Assembly (NCBI GenBank): GCA_017462345.1
Contig: JAFTRI010000005.1
Span: 1 to 58,914 of the forward strand
Reading direction: 5' to 3'
Length of the DNA: 58,914 bases
From: Muribaculaceae bacterium
Lineage (GTDB): Bacteria > Bacteroidota > Bacteroidia > Bacteroidales > Muribaculaceae
How positions within the stretch are numbered: the first letter of the stretch is position 1; each line of letters opens with the position of its first letter. The position numbers were made by a program, and so were the translations under genes. This document shows positions 44,713 through 52,883 of the stretch, in pieces. Under the pieces are notes generated by a model. That model was given only the letters and a program-made list of their open reading frames with translations, made no database searches and was not told the DNA's origin.

Positions 44713-46305
44713 ATGAATATATTTTTTGCAATAGTATTAATTGTGGCAATAGCACATCTCGTCATGGAATTTAAACGTACGATGATGATGTTACAACAGA
44801 ACTCTTACCGAAATGAACGGTACATGCGGTGGCTCGGCACGAGCGGGGATTCAACATCAATGAACCGTCTCCTGACAATAATTGTGCTGCTCGTTGCTTT
44901 GATTCCGGCTGTACCTGAAAATATTGGGATGGGAATGATATTTGCCGTATCGGCATCGGGAACATGGAAACTTGTAACGGCAAAATATAAGAAACCATTG
45001 GTTTTTACCAAACGTGTATGGCGCATTTTTATAACCATGTCGGTTATATCACTTGTAGCGTTAGGTATAGCCGGATACTGTATGTGGGATGAAGATGTGA
45101 CACGATCGCTGTATGTGTTTTCGGTCGGGGTATTGGCCGTGTATGCGCTATCTCATGTAATGACTGTTGTTGCAAATACCATTCTTGTGCCGGTGGAAAA
45201 GAGTATAAACCGCCGATATTACAATGATGCCGCACGTATACTTGCATCAATGCCTAATCTGAAAGTTATCGGAATAACCGGTAGTTATGGAAAGACAAGT
45301 ACCAAACATTATCTAAACCGCATATTGAGCGAAAAATATGATGTTCTGATGACTCCGGGAAGTTTCAATACCATACTTGGTGTAATACGCACCGTACGTG
45401 AGCATCTCAAGCCCTATAATGAGGTGTTTATTGTGGAGATGGGAGCAAAGCAACCTGGGGATATAAGTGAGATATGCGAGCTTGTACACCCATCTATGGG
45501 CATTGTTACAGCAGTCGGTGAACAGCATCTTGAATCATTCAAATCGATTGAGAATGTGCAAAGAACCAAGTTTGAACTGATCGATGCACTTCCGCATGCC
45601 GGGCTTGGTGTGGTTAATGATGACTTCCCTTATATTGCCAACCGTCCGGTAAAGAATGTAAAATGTGTACGATATGCCGTGAATGCCATCGGTAATGCCG
45701 ATTATACAGTAAAAGACATCGAGTATGATGAAACCGGAACCCGCTTTGTAATTGTAGGAAATGGCAGAGAAATTACACTTCACACCCGTCTTATCGGTGA
45801 ATGCAATGTTTCCAATCTTGTCGCAGCCGTGATTATTGCATTAGATCTTGAAGTGCCGGAAGAAAAAATACGTTATGCGGTGGAGAAAATCGAACAAGTT
45901 GAACATCGGCTGAATCTAAAGCGGACTCCTACAGGAATCACTATTATCGATGATGCTTTCAATAGCAACCCCACAGGCTCAGGAATGGCGATGGATGTGC
46001 TTGGTCGCATGACAAAAGGCAAGCGCATAGTGATTACTCCCGGAATGATTGAACTTGGAGAAAAACAATATGAACTAAATGAAGCGCTTGGAGTGAAAAT
46101 ATCAACATGCGCCGATGTCGCCATCATTGTCGGAGAGTATAATCGTGATGCACTGCTTGGTGGCATTACAAAAGGCGGAGGACTTGATGAGAAAAACGTG
46201 TATGCAGTGGCATCGTTCGGAGAGGCTCAACGTGTTCTCGGCACTATAGCTGTATCAGGAGACACTGTCTTGTACGAAAATGACCTTCCCGACACATTCA
46301 AATAA
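44713..46305 (+). CDS. Membrane-anchored MurF-like Mur ligase
   Basis: A 530-residue protein. The first ~165 residues hold about four hydrophobic segments (MNIFFAIVLIVAIAHLV; IIVLLVALIPAV; FITMSVISLVALGIAGY; YVFSVGVLAVYALSH), absent from ordinary MurF. The Mur ligase body follows: P-loop VIGITGSYGKTSTKHYL (about 188), VEMGAKQPGDISEICE, TAVGEQHLESF, and DDAFNSNPTGSGMAMDVL near the C-terminal domain. MurF adds D-Ala-D-Ala (or analogue) to the UDP-MurNAc tripeptide. The next gene is a Ddl, the enzyme that makes that dipeptide. The membrane part suggests work at the inner membrane. Confidence 0.87.
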   Translation: MNIFFAIVLIVAIAHLVMEFKRTMMMLQQNSYRNERYMRWLGTSGDSTSMNRLLTIIVLLVALIPAVPENIGMGMIFAVSASGTWKLVTAKYKKPLVFTKRVWRIFITMSVISLVALGIAGYCMWDEDVTRSLYVFSVGVLAVYALSHVMTVVANTILVPVEKSINRRYYNDAARILASMPNLKVIGITGSYGKTSTKHYLNRILSEKYDVLMTPGSFNTILGVIRTVREHLKPYNEVFIVEMGAKQPGDISEICELVHPSMGIVTAVGEQHLESFKSIENVQRTKFELIDALPHAGLGVVNDDFPYIANRPVKNVKCVRYAVNAIGNADYTVKDIEYDETGTRFVIVGNGREITLHTRLIGECNVSNLVAAVIIALDLEVPEEKIRYAVEKIEQVEHRLNLKRTPTGITIIDDAFNSNPTGSGMAMDVLGRMTKGKRIVITPGMIELGEKQYELNEALGVKISTCADVAIIVGEYNRDALLGGITKGGGLDEKNVYAVASFGEAQRVLGTIAVSGDTVLYENDLPDTFK

Positions 46306-46331
46306 TCAGGATAACAAAAAACATATTCGAA

Positions 46332-47510
46332 ATGAAAACAAACATAGGTGTATTTTTCGGAGGACGTTCCACCGAGCACGAAATTTCAGTAATCTCAGCC
46401 TCTCAGGCTATGCATGCCATCGACAAGGAAAAATATGATGTTACCCCGATATATATATCTAAGCAAGGGCATTGGTATACGGGCAATGCCTTGTCAGATG
46501 TCGCAAATTACAAGGATATACCGGCATTACTTGCACGATGTGAGGAGGTGTACATGAAGCCGGTGTTTGGTGATTATAATTTGTACAAATGCAAGAAGCC
46601 GCTGTTTGGTTCAAATATACTGGCACATATTGATGTAGTGATTCCTGTACTTCATGGTTCTAATGGAGAAGACGGTATATTTGAAGGGGTATTGGAATCT
46701 ACCGGAATACCGTTTGCCGGATGCAACACATTATCGTCGGCCAATGGAATGGATAAAATAACGATGAAGATGATACTGCAGGCATGTGATATACCTGTGG
46801 TTGATTATGTATGGTTTACCGACAAACAGTGGTTTTCGCAACGCGATGAACTGATCGCGCGTATAGAGGATAAAATCGGGTATCCGGTTATAGTGAAACC
46901 TGCCAATCTTGGGTCAAGTGTAGGTATCGGTCGGGCAGTTGACCGCCGGCAACTGATTGAAAAAGTAGATGAAGCCGAGAAATATTCCACACGTATCATT
47001 GTCGAAGACATGATTGAGGAATTGCAGGAGATAAACTGTTCGGTGCTGGGCGATTGCGACGAATATCAGACATCAGTGTGTGAAGAGCCAATCAAAAGCG
47101 GTGAAATATTGTCATACGAGGACAAATATATGGGAGGCACAAAAGGGACAAAGGGGATGCAGTCCTCTCAAAAACGGATTCCTGCCGAATTGCCCGACGA
47201 CGAGACCCGACGCATCCGCTTTCTTGCCGGAGAAACATTCCGTGTACTTTCATGCCACGGAGTGAGCCGTGTCGATGTAATCATTGACCGTAAGACGCGT
47301 GACATCTATGTCAACGAAATCAATACTATTCCTGGTTCATTGTCATTCTATCTGTGGGAAGCAACCGGAATACCGTTTGACAGTCTGATGGACCGGCTTG
47401 TACAGCTTGCACTTAAACGTAAACGAGAACAGGGGCTTAAAACGGTTTCTTACGATCAGAATATATTCAGTCTCGGAGGAGGAGTGAAAGGCACAAAAGG
47501 GATTAAATAA
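46332..47510 (+). CDS. ddl: D-alanine-D-alanine ligase family protein, long variant
   Basis: A 392-residue ATP-grasp ligase, longer than the usual ~310-360. It has VFFGGRSTEHEISVISA, PVLHGSNGEDGIFEG, PVIVKPANLGSSVGIG, DVIIDRKT and VNEINTIPGSLSFYLWE. The omega-loop region reads SYEDKYMGGTKGTKGMQSS, longer and more basic than in standard Ddl enzymes, and the C-terminus adds a glycine/lysine tail (LGGGVKGTKGIK). These could alter the second-substrate choice, but D-Ala-D-Ala cannot be excluded. It closes the hydrolase-MurF-Ddl unit; no VanH or VanX gene accompanies it. Confidence 0.88.
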   Translation: MKTNIGVFFGGRSTEHEISVISASQAMHAIDKEKYDVTPIYISKQGHWYTGNALSDVANYKDIPALLARCEEVYMKPVFGDYNLYKCKKPLFGSNILAHIDVVIPVLHGSNGEDGIFEGVLESTGIPFAGCNTLSSANGMDKITMKMILQACDIPVVDYVWFTDKQWFSQRDELIARIEDKIGYPVIVKPANLGSSVGIGRAVDRRQLIEKVDEAEKYSTRIIVEDMIEELQEINCSVLGDCDEYQTSVCEEPIKSGEILSYEDKYMGGTKGTKGMQSSQKRIPAELPDDETRRIRFLAGETFRVLSCHGVSRVDVIIDRKTRDIYVNEINTIPGSLSFYLWEATGIPFDSLMDRLVQLALKRKREQGLKTVSYDQNIFSLGGGVKGTKGIK

Positions 47511-47718
47511 CACTCTCAGTTTCTGTCACGACGAGAAATTGCCGGCATGAATTATTTATGTCGCAAGGAGGTGTGTTGTCTAATTGTTAATTATATTAAA
47601 TTTTGTCGCGAATTTATGTTTAAATGCTTGTTTTTATAAAAAAATCAACGTAAATTGCGAACAGATACAGCCGATTGAATGAACCCGACCCAATATCATT
47701 AACCAAAATATTATCATC

Positions 47719-48128
47719 ATGAAAACGATCACCTTAAAGATTATCCTGTTGCTGTCGGTTCTATTAGCTGGAATTACCGGTATCGTGGCTCAGGAATATG
47801 AGTATGTACCGTTAGTGCGTGAAGGCGTCAAGTGGAAGTGCGGAATGGCAACATACAATTATTGGGTTCCGAGTTCCAATACGATTGACCCATATTCGAT
47901 ACACTATTCTATCATCTTGAGGATGCGGAGGGGAACATCATCTATGATGCTCCGAATGACCCGACGGACACCGGAGGTGTCGTAACGGTTGGCGGAGTTA
48001 GCACTGATGCCGTGGAGACCGGGCGGTATAACATCCACGGGCGTAGAATAGCGAAGCCCGTACCGGGTATCAATATCATCAGGATGAGTGACGGCTCTGT
48101 CCGCAAGGAACTGAGGGACATAAAATGA
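47719..48128 (+). pseudogene. Decayed secreted protein: N- and C-terminal fragments in different frames
   Basis: An 88-codon ORF (47719-47985) starts with a clear signal peptide (MKTITLKIILLLSVLLAGITG) and the Bacteroidetes motif EYEYVPLVREGVKWKC, then loses protein-like character after about residue 65. In the frame shifted by one base, continuous coding from about 47890 to the TGA at 48126 reads DTLFYHLEDAEGNIIYDAP, then VETGRYNIHGRRIAKPVPG and INIIRMSDGSVRK, the C-terminal signature usual in such secreted proteins. Intact relatives are generally a few hundred residues, so a large internal part is missing as well. I read this as a frameshifted, internally deleted remnant. Confidence 0.75.
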
Positions 48129-48188
48129 TAACACAAAGATGCGATGGTGTCATTTATCGCAACAGTGTGTAACAGAGATGGTATTTCA

Positions 48189-48230
48189 AATAATTCGTTA
48201 TGCCGATATTTGACGACATAACGAATTATT
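48189..48230. terminator. Bidirectional hairpin before katA 3' end
   Basis: Perfect 14-base arms AATAATTCGTTATG (48189-48202) and CATAACGAATTATT (48217-48230), loop of 14. It separates the pseudogene from the convergent katA gene. Confidence 0.75.
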
Positions 48231-48250
48231 GCTTTTATGCAGAAAAGGCT

Positions 48251-49720
48251 TCAAGCTGAAGTCAGATCAGCGGGAAGGCGGATACCGAGTGCTTTTGCGA
48301 CACCTATACCATAGGCCGGGTCGGCTCGGTAACAGTTGCGTATGTGTCTTTCCTTTATGAACTGCTCGGCATCTCCCATGGCCCGAGCCGTATTTTCAAA
48401 CAGTAACTGTTGGTCTTCTGGGGGCATAAGCCTGAAGAGGTCACCCGGCTGGCTATAATAGTCATCATCATATTCCCTTTCGTTGTAGTTGAACGCGTCG
48501 CCATGCAGCGCCAGCGGGGGTTCTTTAAGATGAGGCGAGTCCTGCCACTCTCCATAGCTGTTGGGTTCATATCCCTTAGCTGCTCCATAGTTACCGTCGA
48601 CACGCATCGCTCCGTCTCGGTGATAGGCATGAACCGGACAACGCGGACGGTTTACCGGAATCTGTTCGGCATTAACTCCAAGACGGTAACGTTGGGCATC
48701 GCCATAGGAAAACAGTCGTCCTTGCAGCATTTTGTCGGGAGAAAAGCCTATACCGTCAACGATATTCATGGGATTGAATGCCGATTGCTCTACCTCAGCA
48801 AAGTAGTTTTCGGGATTGCGGTTAAGTTCAAGTATGCCGACATCGTGAAGCGGAAAGTCTCCGTGAGGCCACACCTTCGTGAGATCAAACGGATTGATAC
48901 GGTAGTTTTCTGCCTCATCTTCGGTCATGACCTGAATTTGAAACAGCCATCGTGGAAAATCACCATTCTCAATGCTGTCGAACAAGTCACGTTGATGAGA
49001 TTCTCGATCCTTGGCAATGATTTCCTCCGCCTCTTGATCGGTAAGACATTTGATACCTTGAAGTGTTCGCAAATGGAACTTTACCCATGTGCGACTATTG
49101 TCTGAATTAATAAAACTGTAGGTATGGCTGCCAAAACCGTGCATGTGACGGTAGGAATAGGGTATACCGCGCGGACTCATCGTTATTGTCACCTGATGTA
49201 ACGCTTCAGGTAATAACGTCCAGAAATCCCAATTGTTGTTTGCACTACGCATGTTTGTCTTCGGATCTCGTTTTATAGCATGGTTCAGGTCAGGGAATTT
49301 CAACGGGTCGCGCAGAAAAAATACCGGAGTATTATTACCGACCAAATCCCAATTGCCTGTCTCGGTGTAGAATTTTATAGCAAATCCCCGGATATCGCGT
49401 TCGGCATCGGCCGCACCACGTTCTCCGGCCACGGTTGAGAAACGGACAAAACAGTCGGTCTGCTTCCCGATTTCGCTGAATAATGCCGCACGTGTATATC
49501 GGGTGATGTCATGGGTCACGGTAAATGTTCCGTATGCCCCCGAACCTTTGGCGTGCATACGCCGTTCTGGTATCACTTCACGATCAAAGTGTCCGAGTTT
49601 TTCAAGAAACCAAGGGTCTTGCATGAGAGCCGGACCGCGTTGTCCTGCAGTCTGGATGTTCTGGTTATCGGCGATAGGACGGCCGTTCGCAGCAGTAAGT
49701 GTCTTCTTTTCCATAAACAT
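48251..49720 (-). CDS. katA: Monofunctional heme catalase
   Basis: A 489-residue clade-3-type catalase. Diagnostic parts: [22 protein letters not shown] (cited ends: [10 protein letters not shown], with the catalytic His in RRMHAKG), the Asn in [16 protein letters not shown], and the heme-tyrosine motif [14 protein letters not shown]. It destroys hydrogen peroxide in the cytoplasm. Two ATGs two codons apart (49720, 49714) could both start it. It is part of the peroxide-defence neighbourhood with ahpCF, oxyR and dps, but unlike them I see no clear OxyR operator upstream. Confidence 0.97.
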   Translation of the reverse strand: MFMEKKTLTAANGRPIADNQNIQTAGQRGPALMQDPWFLEKLGHFDREVIPERRMHAKGSGAYGTFTVTHDITRYTRAALFSEIGKQTDCFVRFSTVAGERGAADAERDIRGFAIKFYTETGNWDLVGNNTPVFFLRDPLKFPDLNHAIKRDPKTNMRSANNNWDFWTLLPEALHQVTITMSPRGIPYSYRHMHGFGSHTYSFINSDNSRTWVKFHLRTLQGIKCLTDQEAEEIIAKDRESHQRDLFDSIENGDFPRWLFQIQVMTEDEAENYRINPFDLTKVWPHGDFPLHDVGILELNRNPENYFAEVEQSAFNPMNIVDGIGFSPDKMLQGRLFSYGDAQRYRLGVNAEQIPVNRPRCPVHAYHRDGAMRVDGNYGAAKGYEPNSYGEWQDSPHLKEPPLALHGDAFNYNEREYDDDYYSQPGDLFRLMPPEDQQLLFENTARAMGDAEQFIKERHIRNCYRADPAYGIGVAKALGIRLPADLTSA

Positions 49721-49811
49721 AAAGTTTTATAAGAATAACAAACGTTTAACACAAGAGGTTCGACCCGATAACATACATGAATTAAATAATCCGCAATCAT
49801 ATCAATGGTAT

Positions 49812-49843
49812 TTTGCGGGTGTTGGATAAAAGATGTATTTTTG
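49812..49843 (+). promoter_or_regulatory. Promoter of the LtaS-like gene
   Basis: TTTG (49812-49815), exactly 20 bases, TATTTTTG (49836-49843). Transcription should begin near 49850, which excludes the ATG at 49813 and fixes the start at 49864. Confidence 0.75.
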
Positions 49844-49863
49844 TCGATAAATCATCTACTGAA

Positions 49864-51690
49864 ATGAAGTGTTTTTTACGGAAATTTATAGTAATCTATT
49901 TCCTTTTTGTATTGTTGTTTGTGTTGCAGAAGCCTATTTTTATGCTTGTGCATCACAATTTGTACGCCGATGCCGGATTGATTGATTATCTGGCAGTAAT
50001 GTGGAACGGACTACCTCTCGATGAGTCTCTTGCCGGGTATGCAAGCGTGATTCCAGGATTGTTGCTTATTGCAGGACAATGGACGTCATCGCGAGTCCTA
50101 AGATGGATCGAGACAGGTTACTATGTGCTTATCTCATTGGTTATGGCAGTTGGGATGTGTGTGGACTTGGCTCTGTACGGTTACTGGGGTACAAGACTCG
50201 ACATGACACCGTGGTTCTATTTCATGTCATCGCCTGAAGCTGCAATGGCAAGCGTGTCGGGGTGGTATGTTGCAGGATGCCTCATAGGCATATCGGTTGT
50301 TGCAGCGATATATTTCGCGACGTTTCACTATACAGTGTGCCGGATGCTGACAACAATGGGCAGAAGCGTGTGGCAATCGGCAGTATTGCTGCTGATTACC
50401 GGAGCGTTGTTCATTCCCATCCGTGGTGGATTTACGGTATCGACAATGAACCTGAGCGCAGTGTATTTCAGCCAACGTCAGGAAATGAATCATGCTGCGA
50501 TAAACCCGTTGTTCAGTTTCATGTATTCGGCAACACATCAAAATAATTTCAGCAGCCAGTTCCGCTATCTTGATCCTGCTGAGGCCGACAAAATATTTGC
50601 CGGAATGGTTGACTGCCAAGATACCGATAGCATTACACAATTGCTGAACAACAGCCGTCCTGACATTTATTTGATAATTCTGGAAGGATTTTCGTCACAT
50701 GTGATGAATTCGCTTGACGGCGTGGCTCCGATAGCCCGAAATCTGGATGCGATAGCCGATAGTGGGGTACTGTTTACCAGATTTTATGCCAACGGTTACC
50801 GTACCGACAAGGCTATTCCTGCAATATTGAGCGGATATCCGTCACAGCCCACCACGAGCATAATGAAGTACGTGACCAAAACCGACCGGCTGCCGTCAAT
50901 TCCTCGTTCATTAAAGAATGCCGGCTATCAAATAACCTATTATTACGGAGGGGATGCCAACTTTACCAATATGTATGCCTATCTTGTTTCATCGGGATTT
51001 GACAGTATTATTTCGGACAAGGATTTCCCCATGAGCGAAAGGTTAAGCAAATGGGGAGCACATGACCATGTGGTGTTTAGCCGCTGTATCGATGACGTGA
51101 AAAAGTATCAGGGTAATATGCCGACATTGCGGGTAATACAGACATCAAGCAGCCATGAGCCGTTTGAAGTGCCGTATTCCGATCCGTCGATAGCCAATGA
51201 CAAGGAACGTGCGTTTGTCTATGCCGACCGATGTGTAGGGGATTTTGTCACACAATTGAAAACGACCGGTAAATGGGAAAATACATTAGTGATAATCGTA
51301 CCGGATCATTTCGGAGCTTATCCCGAAAATATAACCGATCCGGTGGAGCGTCATCGTATTCCACTGATAATGGCAGGCGGGGCAGTGACAAAGCCTATGC
51401 GTATAGATACCGTAGGCTCTCAGATGGATATTGCGGCCACGTTATTATCCCAATTGGACATTGCTCATGATGAATTTACGTTCAGCAAGAATATGATGAA
51501 CGGAGATTCACCACACTTTGCATTCTTTATCGACCAGTCACAGTTTGGAATAGTGACCTTGGACAATGCAATGGTATATAATTGTGATGCTGATGATGTG
51601 ATTTATGGTCGAGGTAACAGTATTGCGGATATTGCAGTCAAAGGTAAGGCCTATCTGCAAAAACTATATGATGATCTTGACCGACGTTAA
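49864..51690 (+). CDS. LTA synthase-like membrane phosphotransferase (sulfatase fold)
   Basis: A 608-residue protein. Five N-terminal hydrophobic segments occupy about residues 8-200, followed by an extracytoplasmic sulfatase/alkaline-phosphatase-type domain. Visible are DIYLIILEGFSSHVMNSL, the probable nucleophile Thr in NGYRTDKAIPAIL, the EPFEVPYSD region with a conserved His before it (SSSHEPF), and the metal site VIIVPDHFGAYPE. In Gram-negatives these proteins transfer phosphoglycerol or phosphoethanolamine to lipids or glycans; true lipoteichoic acid is not expected here. A PAP2 phosphatase gene follows by 13 bases. The ATG at 49813 is rejected on promoter position. Confidence 0.87.
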   Translation: MKCFLRKFIVIYFLFVLLFVLQKPIFMLVHHNLYADAGLIDYLAVMWNGLPLDESLAGYASVIPGLLLIAGQWTSSRVLRWIETGYYVLISLVMAVGMCVDLALYGYWGTRLDMTPWFYFMSSPEAAMASVSGWYVAGCLIGISVVAAIYFATFHYTVCRMLTTMGRSVWQSAVLLLITGALFIPIRGGFTVSTMNLSAVYFSQRQEMNHAAINPLFSFMYSATHQNNFSSQFRYLDPAEADKIFAGMVDCQDTDSITQLLNNSRPDIYLIILEGFSSHVMNSLDGVAPIARNLDAIADSGVLFTRFYANGYRTDKAIPAILSGYPSQPTTSIMKYVTKTDRLPSIPRSLKNAGYQITYYYGGDANFTNMYAYLVSSGFDSIISDKDFPMSERLSKWGAHDHVVFSRCIDDVKKYQGNMPTLRVIQTSSSHEPFEVPYSDPSIANDKERAFVYADRCVGDFVTQLKTTGKWENTLVIIVPDHFGAYPENITDPVERHRIPLIMAGGAVTKPMRIDTVGSQMDIAATLLSQLDIAHDEFTFSKNMMNGDSPHFAFFIDQSQFGIVTLDNAMVYNCDADDVIYGRGNSIADIAVKGKAYLQKLYDDLDRR

Positions 51691-51703
51691 GCCTTAATAT
51701 ATC

Positions 51704-52408
51704 ATGATTGAATTTCTGACAGATATAGATACGAGTGTATTCCTGTTCTTTAATGGGTTGCACAATGACTTTTTTGACCGGTTCATGATGGCTTTTACCG
51801 GTAAAACGGTGTGGATTCCCATGTATGTGACTATGGCGGTGATGCTGTTCCGGCGATATAATTGGCGGATTGCATCGGGCTATCTGATAGCGATAGGTCT
51901 TGCAATTCTTGTTACCGATCAGATGATAGCATCGCATATACGCCCGTTCTTTGAGCGTTTGCGCCCGTCTCATGTCGACAGTCCTGTATGTGAATTGGCA
52001 CATGTCGTCAACGGGTATCGTGGCGGGCTATATGGTTTTCCTTCATGTCATGGAGCCAATTCGTTCTGTCTTGCAGTATTTTTATCGTTGTTGGTCAGGG
52101 AGCGTCGTTTTGCAGTAGCAGTATTCAGTTGGGCTGCATTACATTCCTATACGCGGCTGTATCTCGGTGTGCATTATCCGGGTGATTTGCTTGTCGGGGC
52201 TATATTGGGTAGTTGCATCGGAGCGGTTATGTATTGTGCTTCACGATTCCTTTCAAGGCGCATGATGTCAGCCGGTAATTTCCCTGTAATGACTGATGAG
52301 ACAATCAAGCTCGGTAACAAGTCCCTTACTTTCCTGCTATCCGACATGGTTGTTGCTGTAATGCTCCTCACCACCATCGCAATCATCGCCTATTCATTTA
52401 ATTTTTAA
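51704..52408 (+). CDS. PAP2 family membrane phosphatase
   Basis: A 234-residue polytopic protein with the three PAP2 motifs: HIRPFFERLRPSH (KxxxxxxRP-like), FPSCHGANSF (PSxH) and YLGVHYPGDLL (SRxxxxxHxxxD-like). A final helix (MVVAVMLLTTIAIIAYSF) follows. Members remove phosphate from lipid phosphates such as undecaprenyl-PP, phosphatidic acid or lipid A. Its position after an LtaS-like transferase suggests linked envelope-lipid work, for example recycling of the lipid product. Confidence 0.9.
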   Translation: MIEFLTDIDTSVFLFFNGLHNDFFDRFMMAFTGKTVWIPMYVTMAVMLFRRYNWRIASGYLIAIGLAILVTDQMIASHIRPFFERLRPSHVDSPVCELAHVVNGYRGGLYGFPSCHGANSFCLAVFLSLLVRERRFAVAVFSWAALHSYTRLYLGVHYPGDLLVGAILGSCIGAVMYCASRFLSRRMMSAGNFPVMTDETIKLGNKSLTFLLSDMVVAVMLLTTIAIIAYSFNF

Positions 52409-52419
52409 TAGTAATTATA

Positions 52420-52551
52420 ATGATAAATAGAGTATTTATTATGGTACAATGGAATATTGAAGAATCAGTGGAATATGTAGATAAAGATAAGGATTTAGTG
52501 ATGCAGATTTGCGAGAACACTTTGTGTGATAGACGAGAGTTATTAAAGTAA
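52420..52551 (+). CDS. Possible 43-residue small protein
   Basis: ATG at 52420 (second in-frame ATG at 52441) to TAA at 52551; the product starts MINRVFIMVQWNIEES and is charged and helical (VEYVDKDKDLVMQICENTL). It fits neatly between the PAP2 gene and a small membrane-protein gene on the same strand with short gaps, which argues for translation. I know no family. It may still be chance. Confidence 0.3.
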   Translation: MINRVFIMVQWNIEESVEYVDKDKDLVMQICENTLCDRRELLK

Positions 52552-52561
52552 GTTACTTAAT

Positions 52562-52807
52562 ATGAAAGCATTGAATTATTATTTAATTGCGGTAGTTGCA
52601 GTGATGATTGCGGTAGCAGTTGCTGTTGTATCGGAAGCCGGAATCTCTAAGTATATTGTCTCCGCAGCAATCTGTTTCAGTGTGATGATGTCGATATTTG
52701 CTGTTAATGGCTATCGGAAATACCGGTCAAAGGGTGCGCTTTATCGTGTTGTTACCATAATTGCATTGACTCTCTTCACAATCATTATGACGATAATAAA
52801 GCAATAA
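52562..52807 (+). CDS. Small membrane protein
   Basis: An 81-residue protein consisting of about three hydrophobic helices (YYLIAVVAVMIAVAVAVV; YIVSAAICFSVMMSIFAV; VVTIIALTLFTIIMTII) with a basic loop YRKYRSKGALYR. No family recognised. It ends just before a hairpin facing gdhA, and may be the last gene of the LtaS-like/PAP2 unit. Confidence 0.6.
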   Translation: MKALNYYLIAVVAVMIAVAVAVVSEAGISKYIVSAAICFSVMMSIFAVNGYRKYRSKGALYRVVTIIALTLFTIIMTIIKQ

Positions 52808-52827
52808 GTGACAGTCAATAAATACAA

Positions 52828-52860
52828 CGTGCTGTAATACGGAAACCGCATTGCAGCACG
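52828..52860. terminator. Hairpin between convergent small membrane protein and gdhA
   Basis: CGTGCTG (52828-52834) pairs with CAGCACG (52854-52860) and the stem continues with mismatches to a GG-AAA-CC loop. It serves both converging units. Confidence 0.75.
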
Positions 52861-52883
52861 CTTGTACATTTTATCGGGTGGGA

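Noticed and set aside
46332-47510. Vancomycin-resistance ligase
   Set aside because: No VanH, VanX, VanS/VanR or serine racemase neighbours, and the loop still contains a tyrosine-lysine pattern (YEDKY) like D-Ala-D-Ala enzymes.
49721-49800. Possible OxyR operator upstream of katA
   Set aside because: The best alignment matches the ATAG/CTAT quarter-sites poorly, unlike the two good sites at ahpC and dps.
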